From Cristatella mucedo (taxonomy: Eukaryota > Bryozoa > Phylactolaemata > Cristatellidae), in the NCBI GenBank assembly GCA_009760855.2, contig WPIO01000065.1:695001-755000 (forward strand): DNA of 60,000 nucleotides, given 5' to 3'. Shown here piece by piece: positions 21,791 to 31,329 of this stretch. A program made the position numbers and the translations under genes. The notes under the pieces were generated by a model, which did not search any database, was not told the origin of the DNA, and saw only the letters and a program-made list of their open reading frames with translations. The stretch's first letter is position 1. Each line of letters begins with the position of its first letter.

Positions 21791-22564
21791 AAGGTGCTCA
21801 CGTTCATTTCGCTTGGGATATCTTTGGGATTTTTGCTCTATGCCGTTACAAATGTTTATGGAACAGCTTGCACCTCGATGTCCGGATGCTGTGCTGCAGT
21901 TTTTTGTCCAGTATTTGTCGGGCAAGCTTGCAGAACTCGACACTCGAGCCAAGCTCTCGGATGTTGGAGATCTGCATTTATCGCCGCACGTACCATTCTC
22001 TGCGATTATCGGTACCGGCTGTAGTCAGAGTATTCTTTGCTTATTCGAGCGGTTGATGGCTCCGGTACTAACTTGCTGCTGTTGTTGCAAATCTTCTTGA
22101 GGCACCACGAAGCGAATGTACCGGTTTAAGCTGGTCTGCTCGATGTCGGATTTGTCTAAATGCGAAAAAATGCGCAAAGGTTATATACTGCAGCAATCTC
22201 CGGGCTGTTGCATTCTGGCTCGACCACATGTCTAGCCAGGACAACGATTTGCATTATGCAAGCAGTGACTCTTTTTGATGTGATAGCATCGTTCGTACGA
22301 TTCTGTATCTGGTGAGCTTGTGGAAGCCAGCTCTCAGATTTAGCCGTATTGAGAAACGCTCCTATTAGAACGGCTCATGTTTACGTTTTTTCGATATGTT
22401 TTTTGGCTCTGCAGAAACCCGTTCGAAATGATATACAAACGTTGTCGTGTTACCTTGCTCGTCTTAAAGACAGTTCGGCTGATACTGAGCCCGGATCGCA
22501 TATCTTTGTCTTTATAAGGGTCCCTAAAAATTAGTCCTTTATCCGTGCTTGTGGGATCAAGTTG
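21791..22564. other. Single-copy stretch with overlapping plus-strand ORFs
   Basis: Two overlapping frames are open. The one at 21788-22024 begins with a hydrophobic signal-like stretch. The one at 21813-22100 contains VLQFFVQYLSGKLAELDTRA, which reads more like a folded domain. Neither is recognised, and the first overlaps the LINE junction. I do not call a gene. Confidence 0.3.
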
Positions 22565-22735
22565 AGGTAAGGCGGTCAGGAGGTAATGTGCTTGCTCTTC
22601 ACGACAGAGGTCATAGGTTCGAATCCTGTTCTGGGCAATCCTGTACTTTTAAATGCAAGCGGAAGTGGCAGCCACGAAGGCTCTTCTGCCACTACAAATT
22701 AGGCTGTTAAATTAGTTAATATTATTCGAGCCCGG
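22565..22735 (+). mobile_element. SINE family 1, degenerate
   Basis: AAGGCGGTCAGGAGG...GAGGTCATAGGTTCGAATCC carries the B box. The body has GAAGGCTCTTCTGCCACTAC and the end is TTAGGCTGTTAAATTAGTTA. The internal palindrome is eroded. Confidence 0.7.
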
Positions 22736-23097
22736 TTTTTCGTAGCTCATATATAGTGTTTAATATTTTGGTTGCAGGATACTTTTCTATGCGTACGAGG
22801 ACATCAAGTCTTGATAAGAGCTCTCATTGAGTGACTGTCATATAGTTTCTCATATCAGTTAAATCAGTACCCTTCGGATCACCCACAAAATCGCGAAAGA
22901 CAAATTTTCGCCGACAAGTTCACGATAGATCATTGTGCTCCGAAAGAATTACTAGCTGATAATCGACAATTTCGCGCCGACAAATGCTCGACGATAAAAT
23001 CGCTAAAAAAAATGTTGGGCTATATTAAATTTAGTTATAATAGTTGGCAATTATGAAAATTTAGTAAATACATCTGAACAATAAAAATCATCAATTA
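22736..23097. other. Intergenic sequence with TTCGCCGACAA motifs
   Basis: Short motifs around TCGCGAAAGACAAATTTTCG and TTTCGCGCCGACAAATG suggest an old MITE, but no boundaries can be set. Confidence 0.3.
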
Positions 23098-24113
23098 TTT
23101 TTTTTTACAAAATTAAGTTTAAATACTTTATTCCAGGAAGACCCAGAATCCAGAAACGGAAGCGAACGAACGGTGGGTATGTAACGATCCAGGCATTCCG
23201 GTGCGGCAGTGGAGCGAGGAGTTACGAATAAACGGTGCACGAGGCCGCCAGAAGAGAAGTCCGGGTTCCGTAGAATGGTTGCTAAACAAAGCTTGTCCTT
23301 TAGGGTCTGGAACGCTTTCTCGATGTTTGTCCAACACACCTTCTCTGGGGCCGCTTTCCGGGTTAGGTCGGTGAGTGCCGTGGCTACAGCCGCATATTCG
23401 GGTATGAACCTCCTGTAGTACCCGGTGAGTCCTAAGAAGGCTCGGACGTGAGTTTTTGTTATGGGTCTCGGGAACTCCTGGACGGCTTGTACCTTGTTCT
23501 GACCCGGCTGTACGGATCCGCTTCCTACTGTGTGGCCCAGATACGAACAACGAGGCATAGCCATTTGACATTTCCTCGGATTGGCTGTGAGGCCTGCCCG
23601 AGACAGCCTCCCAAGCACTGCCTGTAGGGGATCCAAGTGTTCTTTCCAGGTTTTTCTGTGTATAACCAGATCATCCAAATATGAGCCAGCGAAGGCTTCC
23701 TGTCCCTGGATGACCTGATTCATTAGTCTCTGGAACGTGGCAGGTGCTCCTTGAAGACCAAAGGGCATCATCCGGAATTGATACAAGTTGGCTCCTGCCG
23801 TGAAGGCTGTAATGTGCTGGCTATCCACAGCCATCGGGACTTGCCAGTATCCCTTCGTGAGGTCCAAGGTGGTAATGAATCGGGCCTGTCCCAAGCAGTC
23901 GATTAGGTCTTCGATCCGTTGCATCGGGTAGGCATCCACTCTTGAGAGTGCATTCACTTTCCGGTAGTCTATGCAGAGGCGTAGGGTGCCGTCCTTTTTT
24001 GGCACCACCACAACGGGCGAACACCAATCGCTGCTCGACCGCTCAATGATCCCCTCCTCAACCATCTCCTTTATCTCTTGCTGCACCTGTTCCCTGAACG
24101 CATGGGGGATTCA
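23098..24113 (-). pseudogene. Gmr1-like Ty3 element: reverse transcriptase domain (RNase H missing)
   Basis: Minus-strand RT with RLCIDYRKVN, LDLTKGYWQVPM, MPFGLQGAPATFQRLMN and the catalytic YLDD box (SYLDDLV), then GLTGYYRRFIPEY of the RT-RNase H linker. A TGA at 24111-24113 separates it from the upstream integrase tail in the same frame. RNase H is not recognisable. The element ends near a T9 run (23098-23106), which is A9 in sense orientation and lies about 20 bp after AATAAA. RT lies downstream of integrase, the reverse of canonical Ty3 elements. Confidence 0.9.
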
Positions 24114-24641
24114 GTAAGGTGGTGACCGTATGGGTCTCGCGTACCCGATGTCGATGCTGTGCTCGGCCAAGCTCGTGCTCCCTGGCTGCCTGCTAAACAC
24201 CCCACTGTAGGTGTGCAGTAGTGCACGGAGCTCATTGACCTGCTCGTTGGTCAGCTGGTCTCCCATTGTGGGTTCCTCCGAGTTAACTCCGGCTACGGAC
24301 TTTTGGCCTTCGCTCCTTGGCCAGGCTGGTAGCTCCTCCATCTCCTCGTCCGTTTCCTGTGTCCAGTTCGCGGACCCTTGCTCTTTATGGATCTCCCGTA
24401 GCATGTTGATGTGGAACACCCGCCGACGCTTCCGGGCGTCGTGCATGTCCACCGCATAGTTGACTTCCCCCATTCTCTCAGTAATCTCGTAGGGCCCCTG
24501 CCATTGAGCCCACAGTTTATCTGAGCTGGTCGGCAGAAGCACGAGTACACGATCCCCGGGCTTAAAGGTACGGCTCCTTGCATTCCGATCATACCAGGTC
24601 TTCTGCCGCCTCCTTGCGTCTTCAAGATTATCCCTGACTAG
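24114..24641 (-). pseudogene. Gmr1-like element: integrase C-terminal (GPY/F-like) and linker
   Basis: VLLPTSSDKLWAQWQGPYEI is a GPY/F-type integrase tail, followed by MHDARKRRRVFHINMLREIH. An acidic linker then leads into the RT in the same reading frame, broken only by the TGA at 24111. The region joins integrase directly to RT. Confidence 0.85.
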
Positions 24642-25440
24642 TTAAGCCATATTTTCCATCCTCTCTCGAATGGCTAAGACGTAAGAGATGACATTCTTCC
24701 CAGCCTGTCTAGGTCCTTCCCGTGCCTCCTTAAGTACATCCAATGGGCCTCGAACGTCTCGGCCATACAGCAGCTCGAACGGTGAGAATCCCTTCGATGC
24801 TTCGGGGACCTCCCTATAGGCAAACAAGACGCACGGGAGTAGTCGGTCACAATCCCCTCCTTCTTGGTCCTCGGTCTTTCGCAGCATGGCCTTCAGCGTC
24901 TGGTTGAACCTTTCAACCAGGCCATCTGTCTGGGGGTGGTAGGGACTGGTCCTGAGAGCTTTGATACGTAGCAGTCTGTATAGCTCCCTCAGCAACTTCC
25001 CAGTGAAGTTCGATCCTTGATCCGTTAGGATCTCTTCGGGTACTCCTACCCGAGAGAATATTTTCATCAGCTCCTTGGCTATACTGGCCGCATCAATCTT
25101 TCAAAGTGGCACAGCTTCCGGATACCTCGTCGCGTAATCACAAACCACTAGGATGTACTCATTGCCCGATCGGCTCCTGGTGATCGGGCCTATGAGGTCC
25201 ATGCCGATGCGCCTGAAAGGCACATCAATTATTGGTAATGTAATTAACGGGGCCGGTTTTGGAACACGCCTATCACATCTTTGGCAAGGCAGGCAGCTCC
25301 GGCAGTCCCGTTCGACGTCCCGTCGTACGGACGGCCAAAAAATCTCCTCAGAATTCTGTCCGTCGTTTTTTCTTCCCCAGGTGTCCCGCCAGTGGAAGTG
25401 AGTGTGCAAGTCTCATCACTCTGCTCCGACAGGTTTGTGG
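24642..25440 (-). pseudogene. Gmr1-like element: integrase (HHCC finger and DDE core)
   Basis: The zinc finger H-H comes from the preceding frame (LAHSLPLAGHLG) and C-C from CRSCLPCQRC. The catalytic triad is visible: GMDLIGP, LTDQGSNFTG and GLVERFNQT, with exactly 35 residues between the second Asp and the Glu. Lesions are a TGA at 25101-25103, a TAA at 24642-24644, and slips at homopolymers 25337-25342 (A6) and 25366-25371 (T6) that move the frame relative to the protease. Confidence 0.9.
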
Positions 25441-26283
25441 CAGAATCAGCTGGTCTATGGGCTCTGGGCCGGCCTTCCGGGCGGTCCATCTCCTATCGAT
25501 CAGACCCCCATCAATCACGTAGCCATGAGTGTTCGGTCCCTGGCTATTCCTGACCAGCCTTCGCACCCGGGCTAGTGTAGGGTCCGACTTCTGGAGTTTG
25601 ATTAATTGCTCCTGGCTAAGCCCAACGGGCTCGGCTGTCTCTCCGGCCGGTCGGGTCTCCAACTCAGTCTGGCGGTTTCGCCTGCATTCCCGTCTCTCCC
25701 GGCGGGTGAGTCGCCTCCGTTCGTGCCCGCTCTGAAAAAGGTCCTCCTCGAATTGGGACCCAAGCAGCAGCTCGGTGTCCAAAACCTCCTCTCCTGGTGT
25801 TGACTCAGCTCCTGACTGGGGTGGCTGGGTCCCCTCCTGCTCCACAAGCCTTGCAGGCTCCTTGGCTTGGGCTCGGGTCGTGACCAAGTAGTTTTCCTTG
25901 ATCTCTTCCCGGTTATGGCCAATCGGTAACGCCATCCCCAGCAGAAGTTGAAACTGTGGTATGTCCGTACCGAGCAGCACATCATCGGGTAGGTTCCACG
26001 CTACTGCTGCCACCGTCTGGATGGTTATTCCACTTACCTCCATGCACACTCGTGCTAAGGGGTACACTGAGGTGTCTCCGTGAGCACATCGGATGGTAAT
26101 CGTAGCATCCCTGATCAGGCTCCCCGGTGGTACCAGGCCACTGCGAACCATCGTCCTCGTGCAGCCTGTATCGAGCACGATGCCCCACACGAATTGGCCT
26201 TCCACTATTCCATGTCTCCTCGTTCCTGGCAGCATGCCGTTACCACAGAAGTATGCTTTGCCGGGGCACGTGCGCGAAAAATG
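25441..26283 (-). pseudogene. Gmr1-like element: aspartic protease and pre-integrase region
   Basis: GIVLDTGCTRTMVRSG near 26140-26190 is the retropepsin active-site loop, and DDVLLGTDIP near 25960-25990 matches the second conserved strand. A charged linker follows, with ERRRLTRRERRECRRNRQ. It then runs without a stop into the start of the integrase finger. It is in frame with gag, separated only by the TGA at 26284. Confidence 0.85.
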
Positions 26284-27267
26284 TCACCGTAACCCGCAGT
26301 TGAAGCACTTTGCCTCAGAGAACTTTCTGTCTGGTAGGGAGGATGTACCCTGGTGCATGGTACTCACCCTAGCCGAGGTGATCCCTGCAGCCTTGTGGCT
26401 GCTCTGGTCTCCCGCTCCGTTGCTTGCGCCGCCTGCTTCACGTGGTCCCCGAGCCTCCACATAGTCGTCGGCAAGGTGCGAAGCCTCCGTACTCGATTTG
26501 GGTCGTCGTTCCCGCACCCAGATTTGTACATCGGTCGGTAGTGTTGAAACCAACTGCTCCAAAATAATGGCATCCTTTACATCGTCCACCGTTCTGCAAT
26601 CCCGGCACCACCTATCACAATAATCTGTGAGCCTGGCTGCAAACTCATAGAAGGATTCGTTCCTGTCTTTCCTCGACTCCCGAAACCTCCCCCGAAAGGT
26701 TTCTGGTGTAATGTTACACCTCCTTAATATCGCCTGTTTAACCACCTCGTAGGTCCCACAGTCCTCATCCGGCAGTGCATGGTAAGCCTGCTGGGCCTTG
26801 CCGACCAGGAAAGGGGCCAGTGTTGCAGGCCAGTGCTCCTCTGCAACTCCGTGGGCCCGCATGAGCCGCTCGAAAGTAAGCAAATACGCCTCTGAGTCGT
26901 CCTGCTCGGTCATCTTTACGAGGGTTAGGCCAGGCATCATGTTGGGTCCAGAAGGTACCGACCGACTTACTCCGTTGTGTTTGGTGTTGCTTGACATTTG
27001 CATTATCATCTCTTGCCACTGTGTTCGCTCCCGCCGCTTCTTCGCCTCCCGTTGCTCCTTCCGCTCCTCTCGTTCTCGCTGCTCCTTCGCCTCTCGTTCC
27101 TCGTGTTTCCGTCGCTCCTTCTTCTCCCGTTCCTCGCGCTCTGTCGCTTGTTGCTTCCACTCGGCTCGCATCAGCTGAAGCATGCCTTCGATGGTGCCCC
27201 GCGACGCTTCCTCGGTCGCATCAGCACTTGCCATTCCCTGGTATTTCAAACCAGAGGGCGTAGGCAT
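26284..27267 (-). CDS. gag: Gmr1-like element: gag with SCAN-like capsid region
   Basis: About 327 codons from the Met at 27267. Order: a long charged coiled coil rich in Glu/Arg (about 27010-27215), then a capsid-type region with EEHWPATLAPFLVGKAQQAY. Next is a segment at about 26450-26720 with FRGRFRESRKD, AIILEQLVSTLPTDVQIWV and ASHLADDYVEARG that follows the SCAN-domain pattern. Last comes a CCHC knuckle, CFNCGLR, broken by an in-frame TGA at 26284-26286 before the His and last Cys, which are still encoded. Gag packages element RNA. The body is open, but the element is dead. The frame is also open upstream into LTR/leader sequence, so the start is chosen from position after the LTR. Confidence 0.85.
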   Translation of the reverse strand: MPTPSGLKYQGMASADATEEASRGTIEGMLQLMRAEWKQQATEREEREKKERRKHEEREAKEQREREERKEQREAKKRRERTQWQEMIMQMSSNTKHNGVSRSVPSGPNMMPGLTLVKMTEQDDSEAYLLTFERLMRAHGVAEEHWPATLAPFLVGKAQQAYHALPDEDCGTYEVVKQAILRRCNITPETFRGRFRESRKDRNESFYEFAARLTDYCDRWCRDCRTVDDVKDAIILEQLVSTLPTDVQIWVRERRPKSSTEASHLADDYVEARGPREAGGASNGAGDQSSHKAAGITSARVSTMHQGTSSLPDRKFSEAKCFNCGLR

Positions 27268-27299
27268 GCACAGCTTGCAAGCTTCTACTGACTTAGATC

Positions 27300-27342
27300 C
27301 CGGTAGAGAGACCGTCCTAGATCCCACCGCTATCACCAAATG
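27300..27342 (-). other. Candidate primer-binding site and leader of the Gmr1-like element
   Basis: Directly inside the LTR end, in element sense, the sequence reads TTTGGTGATAGCGGTGGGAT. A TGG-starting stretch here is the usual position and form of a tRNA primer-binding site. The tRNA is not assigned. Confidence 0.5.
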
Positions 27343-27811
27343 TGACAGCCCTCCGCACGACCTGTCGTCAGGCTGGGTAGCGCGACCGAGCAACAAGTCT
27401 GCTGGCTCCAACACCAGAACCTTTATTCCACGAAACGCCAGCCAAGCCCAGTCTACACACTCTAGACGGCTGCCGGCGTCGAGGGATCTCTCCCTCCCCT
27501 CCCGTTGTACTCCTCCGGCAACCCTAATATTCCATGCTTGCGTTTGTTTGTCGCACTGTCGGGCCATTGTTCGTTCCAAACCTGCCCGACAGCTGGCGGC
27601 AGTTTGTGGTAGATTGATGTACCCACAGATGCCGCCAATGCATGGATTTTGTCAGGACTGCCGAGTCATCGTCTGCCCATCCACCGGTAGTGAGCTTGTG
27701 GCTGCGTAGGCAGTCTGAGATAGCCATCGAGGTCTCCGCCCAGTGCTCGCAGGCTGCAAGCCTCGTGTTCCTTCACCGCATATTAATGCGAATGTTCTAA
27801 GTCATAAACAC
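27343..27811 (-). mobile_element. Candidate 5' LTR of the Gmr1-like element
   Basis: The inner boundary is supported by TGTGACAGCC at 27343 next to the primer-site-like sequence. An AATAAA in element sense lies at 27421-27426. The outer boundary is uncertain: similarity to the solo LTR candidate at 4598-4807 runs through 27590-27690 and perhaps to GTTCTAAGTCATAAACA near 27811. No 3' LTR is seen in the window. Confidence 0.45.
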
Positions 27812-28005
27812 TAAACCATAAATTCTAAAAACCTAAACCCTAAACCCTAAAACCTAAAACCTAAACCCTAAACCTTAAGCACTAAAAATCGTAAAAATCC
27901 TAAACACCCTAAACACCCTAATAACCCTAGTAACCCTAAAAACCTAACAACCCTAAATCCTAAAACCCTAAACACTTAACACTAAAACCTAAACCTTAGA
28001 CCATA
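27795..28005. repeat. Degenerate interstitial telomere-like array
   Basis: About 200 bp of irregular CCCTAAA, CCCTAA and CCTAAAA units, for example CTAAACCCTAAACCCTAAAA. The best-preserved units are 7-mers (TTTAGGG on the other strand). It abuts the LTR on one side and a C10G9 palindrome on the other. Confidence 0.85.
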
Positions 28006-28015
28006 CCATTTACCA

Positions 28016-28034
28016 CCCCCCCCCCGGGGGGGGG
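28016..28034. repeat. C10G9 palindrome
   Basis: Ten C followed by nine G, then GGGGAAATATT-type sequence with further G-rich runs to about 28130. It could be a transposon terminus or a difficult assembly join. Confidence 0.9.
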
Positions 28035-28589
28035 AAATATTCTACCTCAGGGGTAAATTTTCCGGGGGAGGGAATGTGAGGGGGAACGTCCGGATGAAAC
28101 GTTTAGTGGGAAATATCCGAACGTCGACGGCATTTATGTAGCGGAAGATATGATGACTACAGTGACGGCTACCAAAAAGGCATATGAAAGATTCTTGGTA
28201 TTATTTTATTTTAGAGTCTGACGAGGTGGCGAAGCTTAAGGTTGATACATACTTTAGTTGATTATTTCACGTTTGTTTTATTATCCAAGTCGAAGAAGGC
28301 CTCAATTTATGGAGGGATAGAGAAGAGCATGGGCCCCAAAGTGGGTATACTCTGACATTGTTGATATTTCCAGGCTTCCTGAATTATAACAATAAATAAC
28401 TGCATAAGTTATTATTATTTATTATTAATAATAAAGTTTAGAGGGGTTTTAAAGCCCAATTCAACAGACGATCAGTCTATAGTACGAAAGGTACAGGCCA
28501 GTGAAGTTGACACAATGGCTAGTGATATACAGAGATGCCTCCCGGTACTACTAATATACTGGTCTAACGACGTGAACATATTATTTTCA
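28035..28589. other. Single-copy intergenic stretch
   Basis: G-rich at the left, AT-rich further right with an ATT/AAT-rich segment (28405-28435). No gene recognised. Confidence 0.5.
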
Positions 28590-28745
28590 AGGTGGTTGGT
28601 TTTCATGATCTCGGTCGCGAGGTCGTGCGTTCCAATCCTGCGGTGAGCGATCTCTCACTGCCGCTGGAAGCGGTGGTGCTAGCCAAAAAAGCTCTTCTGT
28701 AGCTGTACAAAAGAGGCTGTTAAATTAGCTAGTATTTTTTATTCC
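28590..28745 (+). mobile_element. SINE family 1
   Basis: Internal palindrome remnant CTCGGTCGCGAGGTCGTG, B box GCGTTCCAATCC, body GCTCTTCTGTAGCTGTACAA, end GAGGCTGTTAAATTAGCTAG with a TATTTTTTATT tail. 28746-28977 to its right shows nothing recognised. Confidence 0.8.
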
Positions 28746-28977
28746 ACTCAAGGTGTCTGCTCTTTACTTCTGCTGTGCTGCCGCATCATGTCGCTCCAGT
28801 TCAAGCTTCACCGGCAGCCTATTAAGCATTGAATTGATTTCACAGAATCCTCTCTCTGGCATACATGTCGCTTCACTCGCTTGCACAGCCCTATCTATCC
28901 AACCCCTGTGCTTCCCCAGCTTGTGTACTCTCAGCTACTACTATTAGACTTCATGTAAATAATAAATAAATAAAAAT

Positions 28978-30060
28978 AATAATGCACTTGATAAAGCGCC
29001 CTCAGAGAACTCAATATCTTTTTAGGTGCTGTACATTTGCTGCAAAATAAGCGTGATCGAATGGTTTGTGGTAGCACGGTCGATAAACAACTACAATAAC
29101 ACGATTAGTGGTGACATGAACGGGGTCAGCATGCAACTGTGGTTAGTGGCAACATGCAACAGTGTCAGCACGCATAAGCACATAAAGAAAGAATTACAGG
29201 GACCCACTAAATGCTGTCTCAAGTAAGTGCGTTTTAAATTTCTTTTTAAATGTGGTCAAGTCAGGTGATATCGTGACGGAAGTCGGAAGTGAGCTCTAGG
29301 CTTTGGAAGCATACGAAATAACTGCACGGTCTCGAAAAGATTTGAGGTTTCTGCGAGGTATAGGTAAACAAATACATTCCAAAAAGTTGGTTGTCCGACA
29401 CTTAGCCTGGTGGTGGAGTAGATCTGATAGGTAGGCTCTAGCTAAAGAATGAAGGAACCTAAAAGTGAGCGACAAAACCTTGAAGTCGATCCGTTGCTTG
29501 ACTGGTAGTCGGTGCAGGTCGGCGAGAAGTGGTGTGATGTGGTAACTGCGATGCTCACGACAGACAAACCTAGCTGCAGAGTTTCGTACCAGCTGTCAGC
29601 GCCTGATTGCACGTGCCGGTAGGCTGGCAAACAGTGAATTACAGAAGTCAAGACAGGATGTCACAAACGTATGGAACAACTCAGACGTGGTATCCCTATT
29701 TAACAAGCCCGAACTTTAGCAATTTGTGTAGCTGACAGTAGGCAGACTTGATTTCGGAGCTGATGTGGTCGTCTAACGAAGGGTCACTTTAAAACATAAC
29801 AGTTGGATTTCGTGCAGATTAAACAGGAGATATGCTGGCAGGACCGATTGTGAGAGTCAGCCTTTCCATTTTCTGAATCACACTGGGTTTGCCCATAGCT
29901 AGTAAGTTAGCTCTATCGTCACTCCATTTACGAAAACTTGCTGCCATCCATGTGCAGATGTAATCAACACATGCAGTAAGGGAGTTGAGACAATTTGACG
30001 AGCTGGTAGGGATCAAAGCAACGGTACAACCAAGTGTCATCCGCAAAGAAGTGAAAGCCT
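28978..30060 (-). mobile_element. LINE-A (L2-like), 5'-truncated
   Basis: Starts with AATAATAATGCACTTGATAA and the common 3' terminus. It has ORF2 C-terminal motifs near 29442-29651 and continues to the region just downstream of the RT core. A SINE 1 lies at its 5'-truncated edge. Confidence 0.8.
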
Positions 30061-30061
30061 A

Positions 30062-30205
30062 CCAGCTGACTTAATAGCCTCTTTTTGTATAAAGGCAGAA
30101 GACCCCAAAAGGCTATCGCCACTGCTTGTAGCGGCAATAAAGGATCGTGCACTGCAGGATTTGAATCCATGACCTCGGGAACGAGGTCGTGAACAGTGGT
30201 TCTGT
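30062..30205 (-). mobile_element. SINE family 1
   Basis: Reads, on the minus strand, through CACGACCTCG-TT-CCCGAGGTCATG and B box GGATTCAAATCC to GAGGCTATTAAGTCAGCTGG. It sits at the edge of a LINE-A copy. Confidence 0.75.
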
Positions 30206-31095
30206 TCCTCAGCATCTAGCCATCATGTGGTCCCACACAACAAGTTGAAATCATTTGGCGATGAAGCTGTTTGGCTAATATATGTACCGTAAGCCCGATA
30301 CTCACTTCCAGCTATGGTTACTGCGAGTAATAACTTTGCATCATTAAGTCTTAGCTGAAGACGCCTCTGTTTGGTTCAACTTTCCGTTTGCCCCCAGAGA
30401 ACTTGTCACGTCTCGTTCCCGTGTGCTTGCCGTGCTTGTGTGCTAGTTTAGCTTACCCGCAGGTGATTCAGTTCATGCTAGTCGCCGTGGATCACACAAA
30501 ACTCAAGTGTCTCTGAGTGTCTTCTTGCTTGTCTTTGCACGCATTTATAAGCACGCTACTTGTTTGACTTCGAATGCTTGTCCACGCATGATACTGCGCA
30601 CGACACTAGTCCTTGGTCATTAATTTTCTTGCAACGAGTTGTAAGGGGTTTTGAGCAAACATTTAGTTTTCTTATGGCTCCATACAGAATACCTGACACT
30701 ATTCTTACGATCAACTGCCACATTTGGCAGTTGTTTGGGGTTCCCTCAGGTACCAAGACTCGCCATATTTAAGATTTTTCCGATCTCATTTTGATTCTGC
30801 ATTCAAGAAATCGTCCCTTGCTCGCAACGGAGTCCTTACCAAAGATCGGTAACTGTCTACCATGATGGATTGCTAAGACTCTTACTAGCTCCATGGTTCT
30901 ATCTATCGGTACTTGAGATAAAATGGGAAAAGATTCAAAATACTGAAAACCATTTAGGCTTTGAGTGAGCTATAGAAAAATCTCCAGCATCTGCGTGGAA
31001 GACGCTATACCTACTTTGCATATGTAGCTTTGTGATGTTACAGATGGAAATACATTACTGGGTTACTATGAAAATAGTGTTAATAACATAAATGA
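30206..31095. other. Single-copy stretch sharing a block with 15440-15510
   Basis: 30740-30830 (CCCTCAGGTACCAAGACTCG..., GATCTCATTTTGATTC, CAAGAAATCGTCCCTT) is a diverged relative of 15440-15530 and 57835-57910. Otherwise nothing recognised. Confidence 0.4.
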
Positions 31096-31099
31096 TAGT

Positions 31100-31165
31100 T
31101 CGTTTGAATAGTACCCTAAGAAAACCTAGCCTCTTTCTAGCGCTTCAAAACATGCTGCAAAAGAA
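31100..31165 (-). mobile_element. LINE-A 3'-end fragment
   Basis: Only the terminal block remains: GAATAGTACCCTAAGAAAAC, then CTCTTTCTAGCGCTTC and ATGCTGCAAAAGAAGC. Confidence 0.55.
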
Positions 31166-31329
31166 GCAATAACCAAGGGTTACTGACATGCATGTTATCG
31201 TGCTTTGACAAGATGAAAATGTCCCATGCAGAGACCAAGATGCAAAAGCTTACAAAAAGAGAGTTAGGGCCATTGCTTAGTTGGGTGCCTGGCTAGTATC
31301 GTTCGCATCGTTCCACCGCCCATTTACCC

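Noticed and set aside
21788-22024. Small secreted cysteine-rich peptide (signal-like start)
   Set aside because: It starts inside or at the edge of a LINE, overlaps a different frame with better domain character, and has no second copy to test.
27795-28005. Plant origin suggested by TTTAGGG-type repeats
   Set aside because: GPCR, L2 LINEs, ZMYM1-like hAT and the Gmr1-like element are animal features; the array is degenerate and interstitial.
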